A DNA stretch of 64,000 nt, taken from assembly GCF_022171985.1 (NCBI RefSeq), contig NZ_JAJVHF010000004.1, forward strand, positions 1-64,000. Direction: 5' to 3'. The notes under the pieces were generated by a model. The model ran no database searches, was not told the origin of the DNA, and saw only the letters and a list, made by a program, of their open reading frames with translations. Below are positions 45,392 through 58,617 of the stretch, in pieces. The position numbers were made by a program, and so were the translations under genes. The DNA is from Huaxiibacter chinensis. GTDB lineage: Bacteria > Pseudomonadota > Gammaproteobacteria > Enterobacterales > Enterobacteriaceae. Numbering within the stretch: the stretch's first letter is position 1; each line of letters starts with the position of its first letter.

Positions 45392-46459
45392 TTAATTTGT
45401 GGCGGGATATTCCTGGATCGTCACCTGAAGCGTGAGTTTCTTATCGTCACGCATCACTTCTACCGGAATGATAGAGCCTGGACGAATCTCGGCCACCTGA
45501 TCCATGGTCTCCAGTGCGGATACCGCTGGAATGCCATTGACCGACACGATCACATCGTTCACCTGAAGCCCTGCGTTTGCCGCCGGCCCGCCAGGCGTGA
45601 CTTCGTTCACCACGATGCCCTGAATCTGATCGATGCCGCCACCCTGGGTGTGCAACGGGGCGATCTCGCGGCCACCAATACCGATGTAACCACGGATCAC
45701 GCGTCCATCACGTATCAGCTTGTCCATGATTTTGGTCGCCAGCTGGAAGGGGATCGCAAAACCAATCCCTTCTGGTGTCTCACCATCATTGCTTTTGTCG
45801 AAGGAGAGCGTGTTGATCCCCATGAGCTCGCCCAGCGAGTTCACCAGCGCCCCCCCCGAGTTACCGTGGTTGATGGAGGCATCCGTTTGCAGAAAGTTTT
45901 GTCGGCCCGATGGATTCAGGCCAATACGCCCCGTGGCGCTAATGATCCCCTGGGTAATGGTCTGGCCCAGGTTATAGGGGTTGCCGATGGCCATCACCAC
46001 GTCGCCAATATGCGGCGTACGTTTACGGTTGATGGGGATAACCGGCAGGCCGCCCGTTGCGTTGATTTTCAGTACCGCGAGGTCGGTCAGGCTGTCGGAA
46101 CCCACCAGTAACGCTTCAAACACGCGGCCGTCCTGCAGAGCAACAATGATCTGATCGGCGTCGTTGATGACGTGCTTGTTGGTGATGATATAGCCGCGCT
46201 CGTCCATGATCACACCGGATCCCAGGGTGCGGATCTCAAGCTGGTTATGGGTCGAGCTGTTGAGCCCGCGATTATAGACGTTAACCACGGCTGGCGCCGC
46301 ACGGCGAACGGCCTGGTTATAACTCACCGGCGTTTCATCCGCGCTGTCAAATTGCGGTGTCGCCAGTTTATTGAACTGACGTAGCGAGGGCATAGTAGCC
46401 AGTAACAAACCACCGACCACTAAACCGATGGCGACCGAACGAAGTAGCTTTAAAACCAT
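45392..46459 (-). CDS. degS: Envelope stress protease DegS
   Basis: A 355-residue inner-membrane-anchored serine protease that starts the sigma-E cascade by cutting RseA when its PDZ domain binds misfolded outer-membrane protein tails. N-terminal anchor (about 5-27), HtrA catalytic triad His in TNKHVI (about 96), Asp in SLTDLAVL (about 126) and Ser in INHGNSGGAL (about 201), then one PDZ domain. The ATG at 46459 (MVLKLLRS) gives the E. coli length; 14 additional codons upstream are ignored. Confidence 0.97.
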   Translation of the reverse strand: MVLKLLRSVAIGLVVGGLLLATMPSLRQFNKLATPQFDSADETPVSYNQAVRRAAPAVVNVYNRGLNSSTHNQLEIRTLGSGVIMDERGYIITNKHVINDADQIIVALQDGRVFEALLVGSDSLTDLAVLKINATGGLPVIPINRKRTPHIGDVVMAIGNPYNLGQTITQGIISATGRIGLNPSGRQNFLQTDASINHGNSGGALVNSLGELMGINTLSFDKSNDGETPEGIGFAIPFQLATKIMDKLIRDGRVIRGYIGIGGREIAPLHTQGGGIDQIQGIVVNEVTPGGPAANAGLQVNDVIVSVNGIPAVSALETMDQVAEIRPGSIIPVEVMRDDKKLTLQVTIQEYPATN

Positions 46460-46549
46460 GATGCGGGCGTCGTTAATGAAGGAACGGTTGCAGCATAGCA
46501 TGACTTATCGGGACATCACACGTGGCGGTGAGGTCCCGATATGAAAATG

Positions 46550-47917
46550 CTAACGTAACAGGATATAGAGCGAGTCATTGCCGCGCACAATCTGCAGTGC
46601 AATAACCGTCGGTTTGTTTTCCAGCACCTTACGCATGTCGGCAATCGACTGCACGCGGTTACGGTTCACGCCAATGATGACGTCGTCTTTATGCAATCCT
46701 GCCTGTGCGGCCGGGCTGCTCTTTTCAACGTTATCAATCGCGATCCCTTTCGTGCCGTCTTTTAACTGCCCGTCGCTCAGCGCCGCGCCCTGCAAGGCCG
46801 GCGCGATCATCTCAGCGCTGGCAGAAGACGAGGTGCTCTTGTCCAGCGTGACCTCCACGTCCAGCGGCTTGCCGTCGCGCAGCAGGCCGAGCTTCACTTT
46901 GGTGCCCGGTTCGGTGGTGGCAATGCGCGAACGCAGTTCGGCAAAGCTGCTCAGAGGTTTGCCATTGAGGCTGACGATCACGTCGCCGGATTTAATCCCC
47001 GCTTTTGCTGAACCCGAGTTGGGCAGCACTTCGCTGACAAAGGCGCCGCGCTGAACATTGAGGTTGAAGGCTTTCGCGATATCCGCGCTCATCTCCATGC
47101 CTTTGATGCCCAGCAGACCGCGTTTCACTTCACCAGAATCAATCAGCTGCTGTGCCAGCGTGCGGGCCATATTGCCTGGGATGGCGAAACCAATGCCAAT
47201 ACTGCCGCCGCCTGGCGCCAGGATCGCGGTATTAATGCCAATCAGCTCGCCGTTAAGGTTCAGCAGCGCGCCCCCCGAGTTACCCCGGTTAATGGAGGCA
47301 TCGGTCTGAATAAAGTTTTCCAGCCCTTCAAGATTCAATCCGCTGCGACCCAGCGCGGAGATGATCCCGGAGGTGGCGGTTTGTCCTAAACCGAACGGGT
47401 TACCGACGGCGACGGCGAAATCGCCTACGCGAAGCTTGTCGGAATCCGCGACGGTAATTTGCGTCAGATTGCTGGGATTCTGAATTTGCAGTAACGCAAT
47501 GTCGCTCTGCTCGTCCCCGCCTATCAGTTTGGCGTCAAACTCGCGCCCGTCGTTCATCTGCACGCTGATTTTGTCTGCCTGGCTGATGACGTGATTGTTG
47601 GTCAGGACGTAACCTTTAGCGGCATCGATAACGACACCCGACCCTAAGCCTTCAAAAGGCTGGGCCTGCTGGTCGGGAGCGTCCTCGCCAAAGAATTTTT
47701 TCAACTCTTCCGGCACGCGCTGGCTCTGAACGGCGGTTCCTTCTACCTGTACGCTGACCACCGCTGGCAAGACTTTCTCCAGCATCGGCGCCAGGCTCGG
47801 CAGCGCTGCCTGACCTGGCACTTGTGCAGGTAATGCGGCAGCAGTGGCGTAGGACGCCGTAAGAGATAACCCGACACTTAACGCTAACGCGCTTAACAGC
47901 TGGTTTTTTTTCTTCAT
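46550..47917 (-). CDS. degQ: Periplasmic serine endoprotease DegQ
   Basis: A 455-residue HtrA-family protease and chaperone of the periplasm. Signal peptide (MKKKNQLLSALALSVG to the ATA region near 27), triad His in LTNNHVI, Asp in QSDIALL, Ser in INRGNSGGALL, and two PDZ domains. Same length as E. coli DegQ, shorter than DegP. The ATG at 47917 is chosen over an upstream frame start at 47998 as it begins the signal peptide. degS follows 90 bases downstream on the same strand. Confidence 0.97.
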   Translation of the reverse strand: MKKKNQLLSALALSVGLSLTASYATAAALPAQVPGQAALPSLAPMLEKVLPAVVSVQVEGTAVQSQRVPEELKKFFGEDAPDQQAQPFEGLGSGVVIDAAKGYVLTNNHVISQADKISVQMNDGREFDAKLIGGDEQSDIALLQIQNPSNLTQITVADSDKLRVGDFAVAVGNPFGLGQTATSGIISALGRSGLNLEGLENFIQTDASINRGNSGGALLNLNGELIGINTAILAPGGGSIGIGFAIPGNMARTLAQQLIDSGEVKRGLLGIKGMEMSADIAKAFNLNVQRGAFVSEVLPNSGSAKAGIKSGDVIVSLNGKPLSSFAELRSRIATTEPGTKVKLGLLRDGKPLDVEVTLDKSTSSSASAEMIAPALQGAALSDGQLKDGTKGIAIDNVEKSSPAAQAGLHKDDVIIGVNRNRVQSIADMRKVLENKPTVIALQIVRGNDSLYILLR

Positions 47918-48031
47918 TGACGCTGGCTCTCGCAACCTGGAAGTAAGAAAACGGCCCAAAAACAGTTTGATGTTATTGAAATTTAAATCACTGAACAATG
48001 AGGTAATTGACTAAATAATAGCTGGGGTCAG

Positions 48032-48063
48032 GCAGAAAGGACGGGCGCATTGCCTGCGCCCGT
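48032..48063 (-). terminator. Terminator after zapG
   Basis: ACGGGCGCA and TGCGCCCGT form a perfect 9-bp stem with a 5-base loop; the reverse strand continues CCTTTCTG, a modest T-tail. It lies just past the zapG stop. Confidence 0.65.
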
Positions 48064-48085
48064 AAAATATATTGTCGTTGTGCGA

Positions 48086-48484
48086 TCAGTCGCGTTTTAC
48101 GCCACCACGCAGCAGGCCAGATGCGCCGTCTGAGTAGTCACGAGGCATTTGAACCGGTACCTGATCGTTGCCGGCTTCAGATTCTGCCAGACGGTTACGG
48201 AAGGGGTTGGTTTCCGCCGTCATTTCAGGCAGCAGGCTGCTTGAGCTTTTTGCCATGTGTTGATACAGCTGACGATAGTCGGTTGCCATATTATCCAGCA
48301 GCTCGGCGCTTCGGGCAAAGTGACTGACCAGCTCTTCACGATACTCTTCCAGCTCAGCTTTGTTTTTCTCCAGTTCGTATTGTAACGACTGTTGCTGACG
48401 CAATTTGCGATTACCGAAACGCATGGCCACGGCGCCGATAGCGATGCCGACGACTAAACCAATTAGCGCATATTCCCAGGTCAT
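48086..48484 (-). CDS. zapG: Z-ring-associated inner-membrane protein ZapG (YhcB)
   Basis: A 132-residue bitopic protein. One N-terminal helix (about 4-22), followed by a coiled coil (RKLRQQQSLQYELEKNKAELEEYREELVSHF) and a polar tail. Same length as E. coli YhcB (DUF1043), which links cell division, envelope growth and cell length. Divergent from zapE. Confidence 0.94.
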   Translation of the reverse strand: MTWEYALIGLVVGIAIGAVAMRFGNRKLRQQQSLQYELEKNKAELEEYREELVSHFARSAELLDNMATDYRQLYQHMAKSSSSLLPEMTAETNPFRNRLAESEAGNDQVPVQMPRDYSDGASGLLRGGVKRD

Positions 48485-48673
48485 GAACTTCTCCCGTTGT
48501 CTTGTGGATCCGTAGGGTATCGGCGCGGCTCCTGCCTGTGCCTGATTATGCCACTATAACCGCTATTCCTGCAGAAGTGGAATCCTGACGTATCATCGCG
48601 TACTGTAGAACGGCCTTTTTTTCGTCAATCGAGCAAACGGGCGCGGTTTAATCGAAGGAAAAACAACAAGATT

Positions 48674-49798
48674 ATGCATAACCTTTCACCTGTATCGCGA
48701 TACCAACATGCCCTCAAAGAAGGGTCTCACCAGCCAGACGACGTCCAGCGTGATGCGGTGAATCGTCTTGAGTCCATTTATCAGGCGTTGACGAACACAC
48801 CTTCTGAGCCCGTGCAAAGCGGTGGGCTTAAGGGCGCGCTGGGTCGGCTGCTGGGAAAAAAAGAATCTCACACCGCGCCTGCGGTTCGTGGCCTCTATAT
48901 GTGGGGCGGCGTGGGGCGGGGTAAAACCTGGCTGATGGATATGTTCTATCAAAGCCTGCCGGGAACGCGTAAACAGCGTCTGCATTTTCACCGTTTTATG
49001 CTGCGGGTGCATGAAGAGCTGACGGCGCTGCAAGGCCAAAGCGATCCGCTGGAGATCGTTGCCGATCGCTTTAAAGCGGAGACGGACGTCCTCTGTTTTG
49101 ACGAGTTTTTTGTCTCTGACATCACCGATGCCATGCTGCTTGGCGGCCTGATGAAAGCGCTGTTTGCCCGGGGCATAACCCTGGTAGCCACGTCAAATAT
49201 TCCGCCTGACGATCTGTATCATAATGGCCTGCAACGCCCCCGTTTTCTGCCGGCGATTGATGCGATTAAACAACACTGCGACATCATGAACGTTGATGCC
49301 GGGGTGGATTACCGCCTGCGCACGCTGACTCAGGCCCACCTCTGGCTCTCGCCCTTAAACGACGACACGCAGGCTCAGATGGATAAGCTGTGGCTGGCGC
49401 TCGCCGGGGCGAAGCGTGACAATGCGCCAGAGCTGGAAGTTAACCATCGCGCGTTGCCCACGCTGGGCGTTGAGAATCAAACGCTGGCGGTCTCGTTTGC
49501 CACGCTCTGCGTCGATGCCCGCAGCCAGCATGACTACATTGCGCTTTCGCGTCTGTTCCACACCGTTATGCTGTTTAATGTGCCGGTCATGACGCCTCTG
49601 ATGGAGAGCGAGGCCCGACGCTTTATCGCGCTGGTCGATGAGTTCTACGAGCGGCACGTCAAGCTGGTGGTCAGTGCCGCTGTCCCTTTATATGAGGTCT
49701 ATCAGGGCGAGCGACTTAAATTTGAGTTCCAGCGCTGCATGTCGCGTTTACAAGAGATGCAAAGCGAAGAGTACCTCAAACGCCAGCACATGCCATAA
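48674..49798 (+). CDS. zapE: Cell division ATPase ZapE (AFG1 family)
   Basis: A 374-residue P-loop ATPase. Walker A GGVGRGKTWLMD near residue 78, Walker B DVLCFDEFFVSD near 141, sensor 1 LVATSNIPPDDLY near 174. Same family as mitochondrial Afg1. In E. coli it joins the Z-ring late in division and destabilises FtsZ polymers, needed under low oxygen and at high temperature. Its N-terminal linker (about 40-62) is the most variable part. Confidence 0.95.
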   Translation: MHNLSPVSRYQHALKEGSHQPDDVQRDAVNRLESIYQALTNTPSEPVQSGGLKGALGRLLGKKESHTAPAVRGLYMWGGVGRGKTWLMDMFYQSLPGTRKQRLHFHRFMLRVHEELTALQGQSDPLEIVADRFKAETDVLCFDEFFVSDITDAMLLGGLMKALFARGITLVATSNIPPDDLYHNGLQRPRFLPAIDAIKQHCDIMNVDAGVDYRLRTLTQAHLWLSPLNDDTQAQMDKLWLALAGAKRDNAPELEVNHRALPTLGVENQTLAVSFATLCVDARSQHDYIALSRLFHTVMLFNVPVMTPLMESEARRFIALVDEFYERHVKLVVSAAVPLYEVYQGERLKFEFQRCMSRLQEMQSEEYLKRQHMP

Positions 49799-49894
49799 GC
49801 GCCCGCTTTTCCCACCGGGAGAGGAAGCGAAGGTCAAGGTGCCACACCTCACGTCACTTCCCCCAAAAAACCCGTTTCAAATCACATTTAGGGG

Positions 49895-50515
<621 letters not shown>

Positions 50516-50527
50516 TCGGGATTATAG

Positions 50528-50923
<396 letters not shown>

Positions 50924-50952
50924 TCTCCTTCTGCTTACGCAGAGCGATTGGC

Positions 50953-50979
50953 GAAAAACCCGCTTCGGCGGGTTTTTTT
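50953..50979 (+). terminator. Terminator after rpsI
   Basis: AACCCGC-TTCG-GCGGGTT stem with a UUCG tetraloop followed by TTTTT. It ends the rplM-rpsI unit. Confidence 0.95.
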
Positions 50980-51231
50980 ATGCATCAAACTCAGGTTATC
51001 CACAGCGGAGGTCTCTTTTCCTTCACTTTTTCCACATTTCCAGAATCCCCTCACCACAAACCCCACAAAATCTGGTAAACTATCATCCAATTTTCTGCCC
51101 AAATGTCGGTGAATACTCGATATTTGTTCAAATGTTGAACAATACCGGCTGTTCCCTGGATGGGTGACAAATCATCTGGCTAGCCCTTGTGGCTGGTAGC
51201 AGTACTATTCTGAATATACCTGGAGGTTTTC
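50980..51231. other. sspA upstream region
   Basis: About 250 bases between the rpsI terminator and sspA. It should contain the sspA promoter. GGAGG stands seven bases before the sspA ATG. I could not assign promoter boxes; forward-strand open frames lack ribosome binding sites. Confidence 0.5.
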
Positions 51232-51870
51232 ATGGCTGTCGCTGCCAACAAACGTTCGGTAATGACGCTGTTTTCTGGTCCTACTGACATTTATAGCCAT
51301 CAGGTTCGTATCGTGCTGGCCGAGAAAGGTGTCAGTTTTGAGATCGAGCATGTGGAAAAGGATAACCCACCTCAGGATCTTATTGATCTCAACCCGAACC
51401 AGAGCGTACCAACGCTGGTGGATCGCGAGCTGACCCTGTGGGAATCCCGCATCATTATGGAATATCTGGATGAGCGATTCCCTCATCCGCCGCTGATGCC
51501 GGTTTATCCGGTTGCGCGTGGCGAAAGCCGCCTGTATATGCAGCGTATCGAAAAAGACTGGTACACGCTGATGAACGTTATCAGCAACGGTACCTCCTCA
51601 GAAGCAGATTCAGCACGTAAGCAACTGCGTGAAGAGCTGCTGGCTATTGCCCCTGTATTTGGTCAGAAGCCGTTCTTCCTGAGCGATGAGTTCAGCCTGG
51701 TGGATTGCTACCTTGCGCCGCTGTTATGGCGTCTGCAGGCCCTGGGCGTAGAGTTCAGCGGTCCAGGTTCTAAAGAGTTGAAAGGGTATATGACGCGCGT
51801 ATTCGAACGTGATTCATTCCTGGCCTCTCTGACTGAACCAGAACGTGAAATGCGTCTCGGCCGGGGTTAA
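51232..51870 (+). CDS. sspA: Stringent starvation protein A
   Basis: A 212-residue GST-fold protein that binds RNA polymerase and helps cells survive starvation and acid, in part by lowering H-NS. An N-terminal thioredoxin-like domain (SVMTLFSGPTDIYSHQVRI, NPNQSVPTLVDREL with the cis-proline) is followed by an all-helical domain. It lacks the catalytic residues of true glutathione transferases. It precedes sspB by five bases. Confidence 0.97.
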   Translation: MAVAANKRSVMTLFSGPTDIYSHQVRIVLAEKGVSFEIEHVEKDNPPQDLIDLNPNQSVPTLVDRELTLWESRIIMEYLDERFPHPPLMPVYPVARGESRLYMQRIEKDWYTLMNVISNGTSSEADSARKQLREELLAIAPVFGQKPFFLSDEFSLVDCYLAPLLWRLQALGVEFSGPGSKELKGYMTRVFERDSFLASLTEPEREMRLGRG

Positions 51871-51875
51871 TTATC

Positions 51876-52373
51876 GTGGAAATGTCACAGCTTTCTCCAC
51901 GCCGTCCGTATCTGCTGCGCGCATTCTATGAATGGTTGCTGGATAACCAGCTCACGCCGCACCTGGTTGTGGATGTGACGTTGCCGGACGTGCAGGTTCC
52001 GATGGAATATGCGCGTGACGGACAGATCGTACTGAATATCGCCCCGCGTGCGGTAGGCAACCTTGAACTGGCGAATGACGAAGTGCGCTTCAATGCGCGT
52101 TTCGGCGGCGTTCCGCGTCAGGTTTCCGTGCCGCTGGCGGCTGTACTGGCGATTTATGCGCGTGAAAACGGTGCGGGTACCATGTTTGAGCCAGAGACGG
52201 CTTACGACGAAGACGTTGCCAGTCTCAACGATGACGTTGCGCCAGCCGAGAGCGAAAGCGAAACGGTGATGTCGCTCATCGATGGTGACAAACCCGATCA
52301 TGATGACGACAATGACCCTGACGATACCCCGCCTCCGCGTGGTGGTCGTCCGGCGTTACGCGTCGTTAAATAA
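51876..52373 (+). CDS. sspB: ClpXP specificity-enhancing factor SspB
   Basis: A 165-residue adaptor that delivers ssrA-tagged proteins to ClpXP. The N-terminal substrate-binding domain (about 5-110, RPYLLRAFYEWLLDN to AIYARENGAGTMF) is conserved. An acidic flexible linker follows, and the C-terminal ClpX-binding tail RGGRPALRVVK is intact. It starts with GTG, five bases after sspA; the AGGA-like site is poor, so translation is probably coupled. Confidence 0.95.
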   Translation: MEMSQLSPRRPYLLRAFYEWLLDNQLTPHLVVDVTLPDVQVPMEYARDGQIVLNIAPRAVGNLELANDEVRFNARFGGVPRQVSVPLAAVLAIYARENGAGTMFEPETAYDEDVASLNDDVAPAESESETVMSLIDGDKPDHDDDNDPDDTPPPRGGRPALRVVK

Positions 52374-52401
52374 CAAACAGGCCCCTTGGGCCTGTTTTGC
52401 T
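52374..52401 (+). terminator. Terminator after sspB
   Basis: An AACAGGCCC / GGGCCTGTT stem with a short loop is followed by TTGCTTTTTG. It lies directly past the sspB stop. In E. coli dcuD lies between sspB and nanR; here only about 100 bases do. Confidence 0.8.
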
Positions 52402-52474
52402 TTTTGCCCCTTTTCGCCACCTTTCACATCCTGTGATATGATGAAGTGTTCCCCCTTTTCGGCACCGGACTGCA

Positions 52475-53257
52475 ATGAAACCACTTGATCTTAAAGCTGA
52501 AAACTCCACTGAAACCATTGGTCGCACCCTGCGACGTCGTCCACTGGCGCGTAAAAAGCTGTCCGATATGGTGGAAGAAGAGCTGGAGCAAATGATCCGT
52601 CGCAAGGAGTTTGCTCAGGATGAACAGCTGCCGTCAGAACGTGAGCTGATGGAGTTTTTCAACGTGGGGCGTCCGTCCGTCCGCGAGGCGCTGGCGGCGT
52701 TAAAACGCAAAGGTCTGGTGCAAATCAACAACGGCGAACGCGCGCGCGTCTCAATGCCTTCAGCAGATACCATCATCAGTGAACTCTCGGGGATGGCGAA
52801 GGATTTCCTGACGCAGCCCGGCGGTATCGCGCATTTTGAGCAGCTACGTCTCTTCTTTGAGTCCAGCCTGGTTCGTTATGCCGCAGAATTTGCCACCGAC
52901 GAACAGACAGAGAAGCTGACAGAGGCGCTGGCGATCAACAGCCAGTCTCTGGATGACAACGCGCTGTTTATCCGTTCCGATGTGGATTTTCACCGCGTGC
53001 TGGCCGAAATCCCCGGCAATCCTATCTTTATGGCCATCCACGTTGCGCTGCTCGACTGGTTGATTGCTGCCCGTCCAAAAGTGCCCGATGCCGATCTGTA
53101 TCAGCACAATAACGTGAGCTATCAGCAGCACATTGCTATCGTCGATGCGATACGCCGCCGCGATCCCGATGAAGCGGACCGTGCTCTCCAGTCTCATCTC
53201 AACAGCGTCTCTGCCACCTGGCACGCCATCGGCCAGGGATCGACAGCGAAAAAATAA
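52475..53257 (+). CDS. nanR: Sialic acid-responsive repressor NanR
   Basis: A 260-residue GntR/FadR-family repressor. An N-terminal arm is followed by a winged helix (about 30-95: [37 protein letters not shown]) and the FCD ligand domain ([21 protein letters not shown], with metal-binding histidines such as in [11 protein letters not shown]). It represses the nan genes until Neu5Ac binds. The three-repeat operator is found just before nanA. Confidence 0.96.
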   Translation: MKPLDLKAENSTETIGRTLRRRPLARKKLSDMVEEELEQMIRRKEFAQDEQLPSERELMEFFNVGRPSVREALAALKRKGLVQINNGERARVSMPSADTIISELSGMAKDFLTQPGGIAHFEQLRLFFESSLVRYAAEFATDEQTEKLTEALAINSQSLDDNALFIRSDVDFHRVLAEIPGNPIFMAIHVALLDWLIAARPKVPDADLYQHNNVSYQQHIAIVDAIRRRDPDEADRALQSHLNSVSATWHAIGQGSTAKK

Positions 53258-53319
53258 GATCCTTTAGTGAAGTGGATCGCAATATAAGCGATCTGTATGG
53301 GGTGCTGCTTATTTGATCT

Positions 53320-53342
53320 GGTATAACAGGTATAAAGGTATA
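53320..53342 (+). promoter_or_regulatory. NanR operator: three GGTATA repeats
   Basis: GGTATA occurs at 53320-53325, 53329-53334 and 53337-53342, with the same spacing as I recall for the E. coli nanA operator, where NanR binds the tandem repeats. It lies 36 bases before the nanA ATG. Confidence 0.9.
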
Positions 53343-53377
53343 TCGATAAAACAGATCACTTAACCCTTGAGGTATCT

Positions 53378-54271
53378 ATGGCAAAGCATTTACGTGGCGT
53401 GATGGCCGCACTTCTGACCCCGTTTAACAGCCAGCAGGCGCTGGATAAAGAGAGCCTGCGCCGTCTGGTGCAGTTCAATATCGATCAGGGCATTGACGGC
53501 CTTTACGTGGGGGGATCGACAGGGGAAGCCTTTGTGCAAAGCCTGTCCGAGCGGGAACAGGTTCTGGAGATCGTGGCGGAAGAGGCAAAGGGAAAAATCA
53601 CGTTAATCGCGCATGTGGGCTGCGTCAGCACGGCAGAAAGCCAGCAGCTGGCACGCGCAGCCAGTGGCTACGGTTTTGACGCCGTGTCGGCGGTCACACC
53701 GTTTTATTATCCGTTTAGCTTCGAAGAACACTGCGAGCACTACCGTGCAATTATTGATTCAGCTGATGGTTTGCCGATGGTGGTGTACAACATTCCTGCG
53801 CTGAGCGGGGTGAAGCTCACGCTGGAGCAGATCAGCACGCTGGTGACAATGCCAGGGGTGGGCGCACTGAAGCAAACGTCAGGCGATCTGTTCCAGATGG
53901 AACAAATTCGTCGGGCGCACCCGGAGCTGGTGCTTTACAACGGCTATGACGAGATCTTTGCCTCCGGTCTGCTGGCCGGCGCCGATGGTGGCATTGGCAG
54001 TACTTATAACATTATGGGCTGGCGCTACCAGGCGATCGCCAAAGCGATCCGCGAGGGGGATAACGCCACCGCACAGCGTCTGCAATCTGAATGCAACAAG
54101 GTGATTGATTTGCTGATCAGGGCGGGCGTATTCCGTGGCCTGAAAGCGGTGCTGCACTATATGGACGTGATTTCTGTCCCGCTGTGCCGTAAACCGTTCG
54201 CGCCGGTGGATGAAAAATTCACGCCTGAATTAAAGGCCCTGGCAGAACAGCTAATGGCGGAAAAACGCTAA
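53378..54271 (+). CDS. nanA: N-acetylneuraminate lyase
   Basis: A 297-residue class I aldolase that splits Neu5Ac to ManNAc and pyruvate. The TIM barrel shows GGSTGEAF (residues 46-53), the catalytic tyrosine in [12 protein letters not shown] near 137, and the Schiff-base lysine in [11 protein letters not shown] near 165. Same length as E. coli NanA. First gene of the nan operon. Confidence 0.98.
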   Translation: MAKHLRGVMAALLTPFNSQQALDKESLRRLVQFNIDQGIDGLYVGGSTGEAFVQSLSEREQVLEIVAEEAKGKITLIAHVGCVSTAESQQLARAASGYGFDAVSAVTPFYYPFSFEEHCEHYRAIIDSADGLPMVVYNIPALSGVKLTLEQISTLVTMPGVGALKQTSGDLFQMEQIRRAHPELVLYNGYDEIFASGLLAGADGGIGSTYNIMGWRYQAIAKAIREGDNATAQRLQSECNKVIDLLIRAGVFRGLKAVLHYMDVISVPLCRKPFAPVDEKFTPELKALAEQLMAEKR

Positions 54272-54274
54272 CGC

Positions 54275-54305
54275 ATTGCCGGATGAGCTGTAACGCATCC
54301 GGCTT
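54275..54305. repeat. REP-like hairpin between nanA and nanT
   Basis: GCCGGATG and CATCCGGC form a stem with a loop of about ten bases, the pattern of an enterobacterial REP/BIME unit. It lies in the 58-base gap and could stabilise the nanA end of the message. Confidence 0.75.
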
Positions 54306-54329
54306 CGAAACCCAGTTCGGGAGAGTGTT

Positions 54330-55813
54330 ATGAGTATGTCTACCCAAAGCATCCCGTGGTACCGCCATCTGACTCGTCCTCAATGGCGAGCGTTCTCCGC
54401 CGCCTGGCTGGGATATCTGCTTGATGGCTTCGATTTTGTATTGATTGCCCTGGTGCTGACAGAGGTTAAAAGCGAGTTTGGCTTAACCACGGTAGAGGCC
54501 GCCAGCCTGATCTCTGCCGCCTTTATTTCTCGCTGGTTCGGTGGCCTGCTGCTCGGCGCAATGGGCGATCGCTACGGACGGAAGCTGGCGATGATCACCA
54601 GTATCGTCTTATTTTCCTGCGGCACGCTGGCCTGCGGCTTCGCCCCGGGGTACGTCACGATGTTCATTGCCCGGATGGTGATTGGTATGGGGATGGCGGG
54701 TGAATATGGCTCAAGCGCAACCTATGTCATTGAAAGCTGGCCAAAGCATCTGCGTAATAAAGCCAGCGGTTTTCTTATCTCCGGATTCTCGGTCGGTGCC
54801 GTGATTGCCGCGCAGATCTACAGCCTGGTGGTGCCCGTCTGGGGCTGGCGTGCGCTGTTCTTTATCGGCATCCTGCCAATCGTTTTTGCCCTGTGGTTAC
54901 GTAAAAATATCCCGGAAGCGGAAGACTGGAAGGCGAAGCATGAAGGTAAAGCGCCCGTACGCACTATGGTCGATATTCTGTACCGCGGTAAACATCGGGC
55001 GATCAATATTTTCATGACGCTTTTTGCCGGTGTCGCGCTGTGGTTCTGCTTTGCCGGGGAGCTTAACAACGTGGGGCTGGTGATGACCCTCGGTCTGCTG
55101 TGCGCCGTCGTCTTTATCAGTTTTATGGTGCAAAGCAGCGGCAAACGCTGGCCAACGGGCGTCACGCTGATGTTTGTGGTGCTCTTTGCTTTCCTTTATT
55201 CCTGGCCCATTCAGGCGTTACTGCCTACCTACCTGAAAACGGATCTGGCCTACGATCCGGCGATGGTAGCGCGGGTGCTGTTCTTTAGCGGATTTGGTGC
55301 CGCAGTCGGCTGCTGTGTGGGGGGCTTCCTGGGCGACTGGCTCGGTACGCGTAAAGCCTACGTTTACAGCCTGTTAGCGTCCCAGCTGCTGATTATTCCG
55401 GTGTTCGCCATCGGCGGATCGAATATCTGGGTGCTCGGCTTGTTGCTCTTTTTCCAGCAGATGCTGGGGCAGGGGATCTCCGGGATCTTACCGAAACTGA
55501 TCGGCGGTTATTTCGATACCGATCAACGTGCGGCGGGCCTGGGCTTTACCTACAACGTTGGCGCGCTGGGCGGGGCTATCGCGCCGGTCATCGGTGCCCT
55601 GCTGGCACAACGCCTTGAACTGGGCACCGCGCTGGGATCGCTTTCGTTTGGCCTGACGTTTGTGGTGATTCTGCTGATTGGTCTGGATATGCCCTCTCGT
55701 GTGCAGCGGTGGATCCGTCCTGAGGCAGTACGCACGCACGACGCCATTGACGGCAAACCCTTTAGCGGTGCGGTGCCCTTTGGCTCGCTGAAAACGAAAC
55801 GTGAGGCGGTGAA

Positions 55814-55817
<4 letters not shown>
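54330..55817 (+). CDS. nanT: Sialic acid:proton symporter NanT
   Basis: A 495-residue MFS transporter with fourteen predicted helices that imports Neu5Ac. MFS motif [14 protein letters not shown] after TM2, the conserved [14 protein letters not shown], and the second-half [14 protein letters not shown] motif are visible. It agrees closely with E. coli NanT. GGGAG precedes the ATG. Its stop overlaps the nanK start as ATGA; in E. coli nanE lies between the two. Confidence 0.96.
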
Positions 55818-57150
<1,333 letters not shown>

Positions 57151-57153
<3 letters not shown>

Positions 57154-57189
57154 AAAAAAGCCGGATGGGTCACCATCCGGCTGTCTGTT

Positions 57190-57191
<2 letters not shown>
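57151..57191. terminator. Bidirectional terminator between nanQ and gltD
   Basis: AGCCGGATGG-GTCA-CCATCCGGCT (57159-57182) is a perfect 10-bp stem. The reverse strand continues with TTTTTTTT, ideal for gltD; the forward strand has GTCTGTTTTAT for nanQ. gltF and the yhc fimbrial genes that follow gltD in E. coli K-12 are absent. Confidence 0.88.
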
Positions 57192-58617
<1,426 letters not shown>

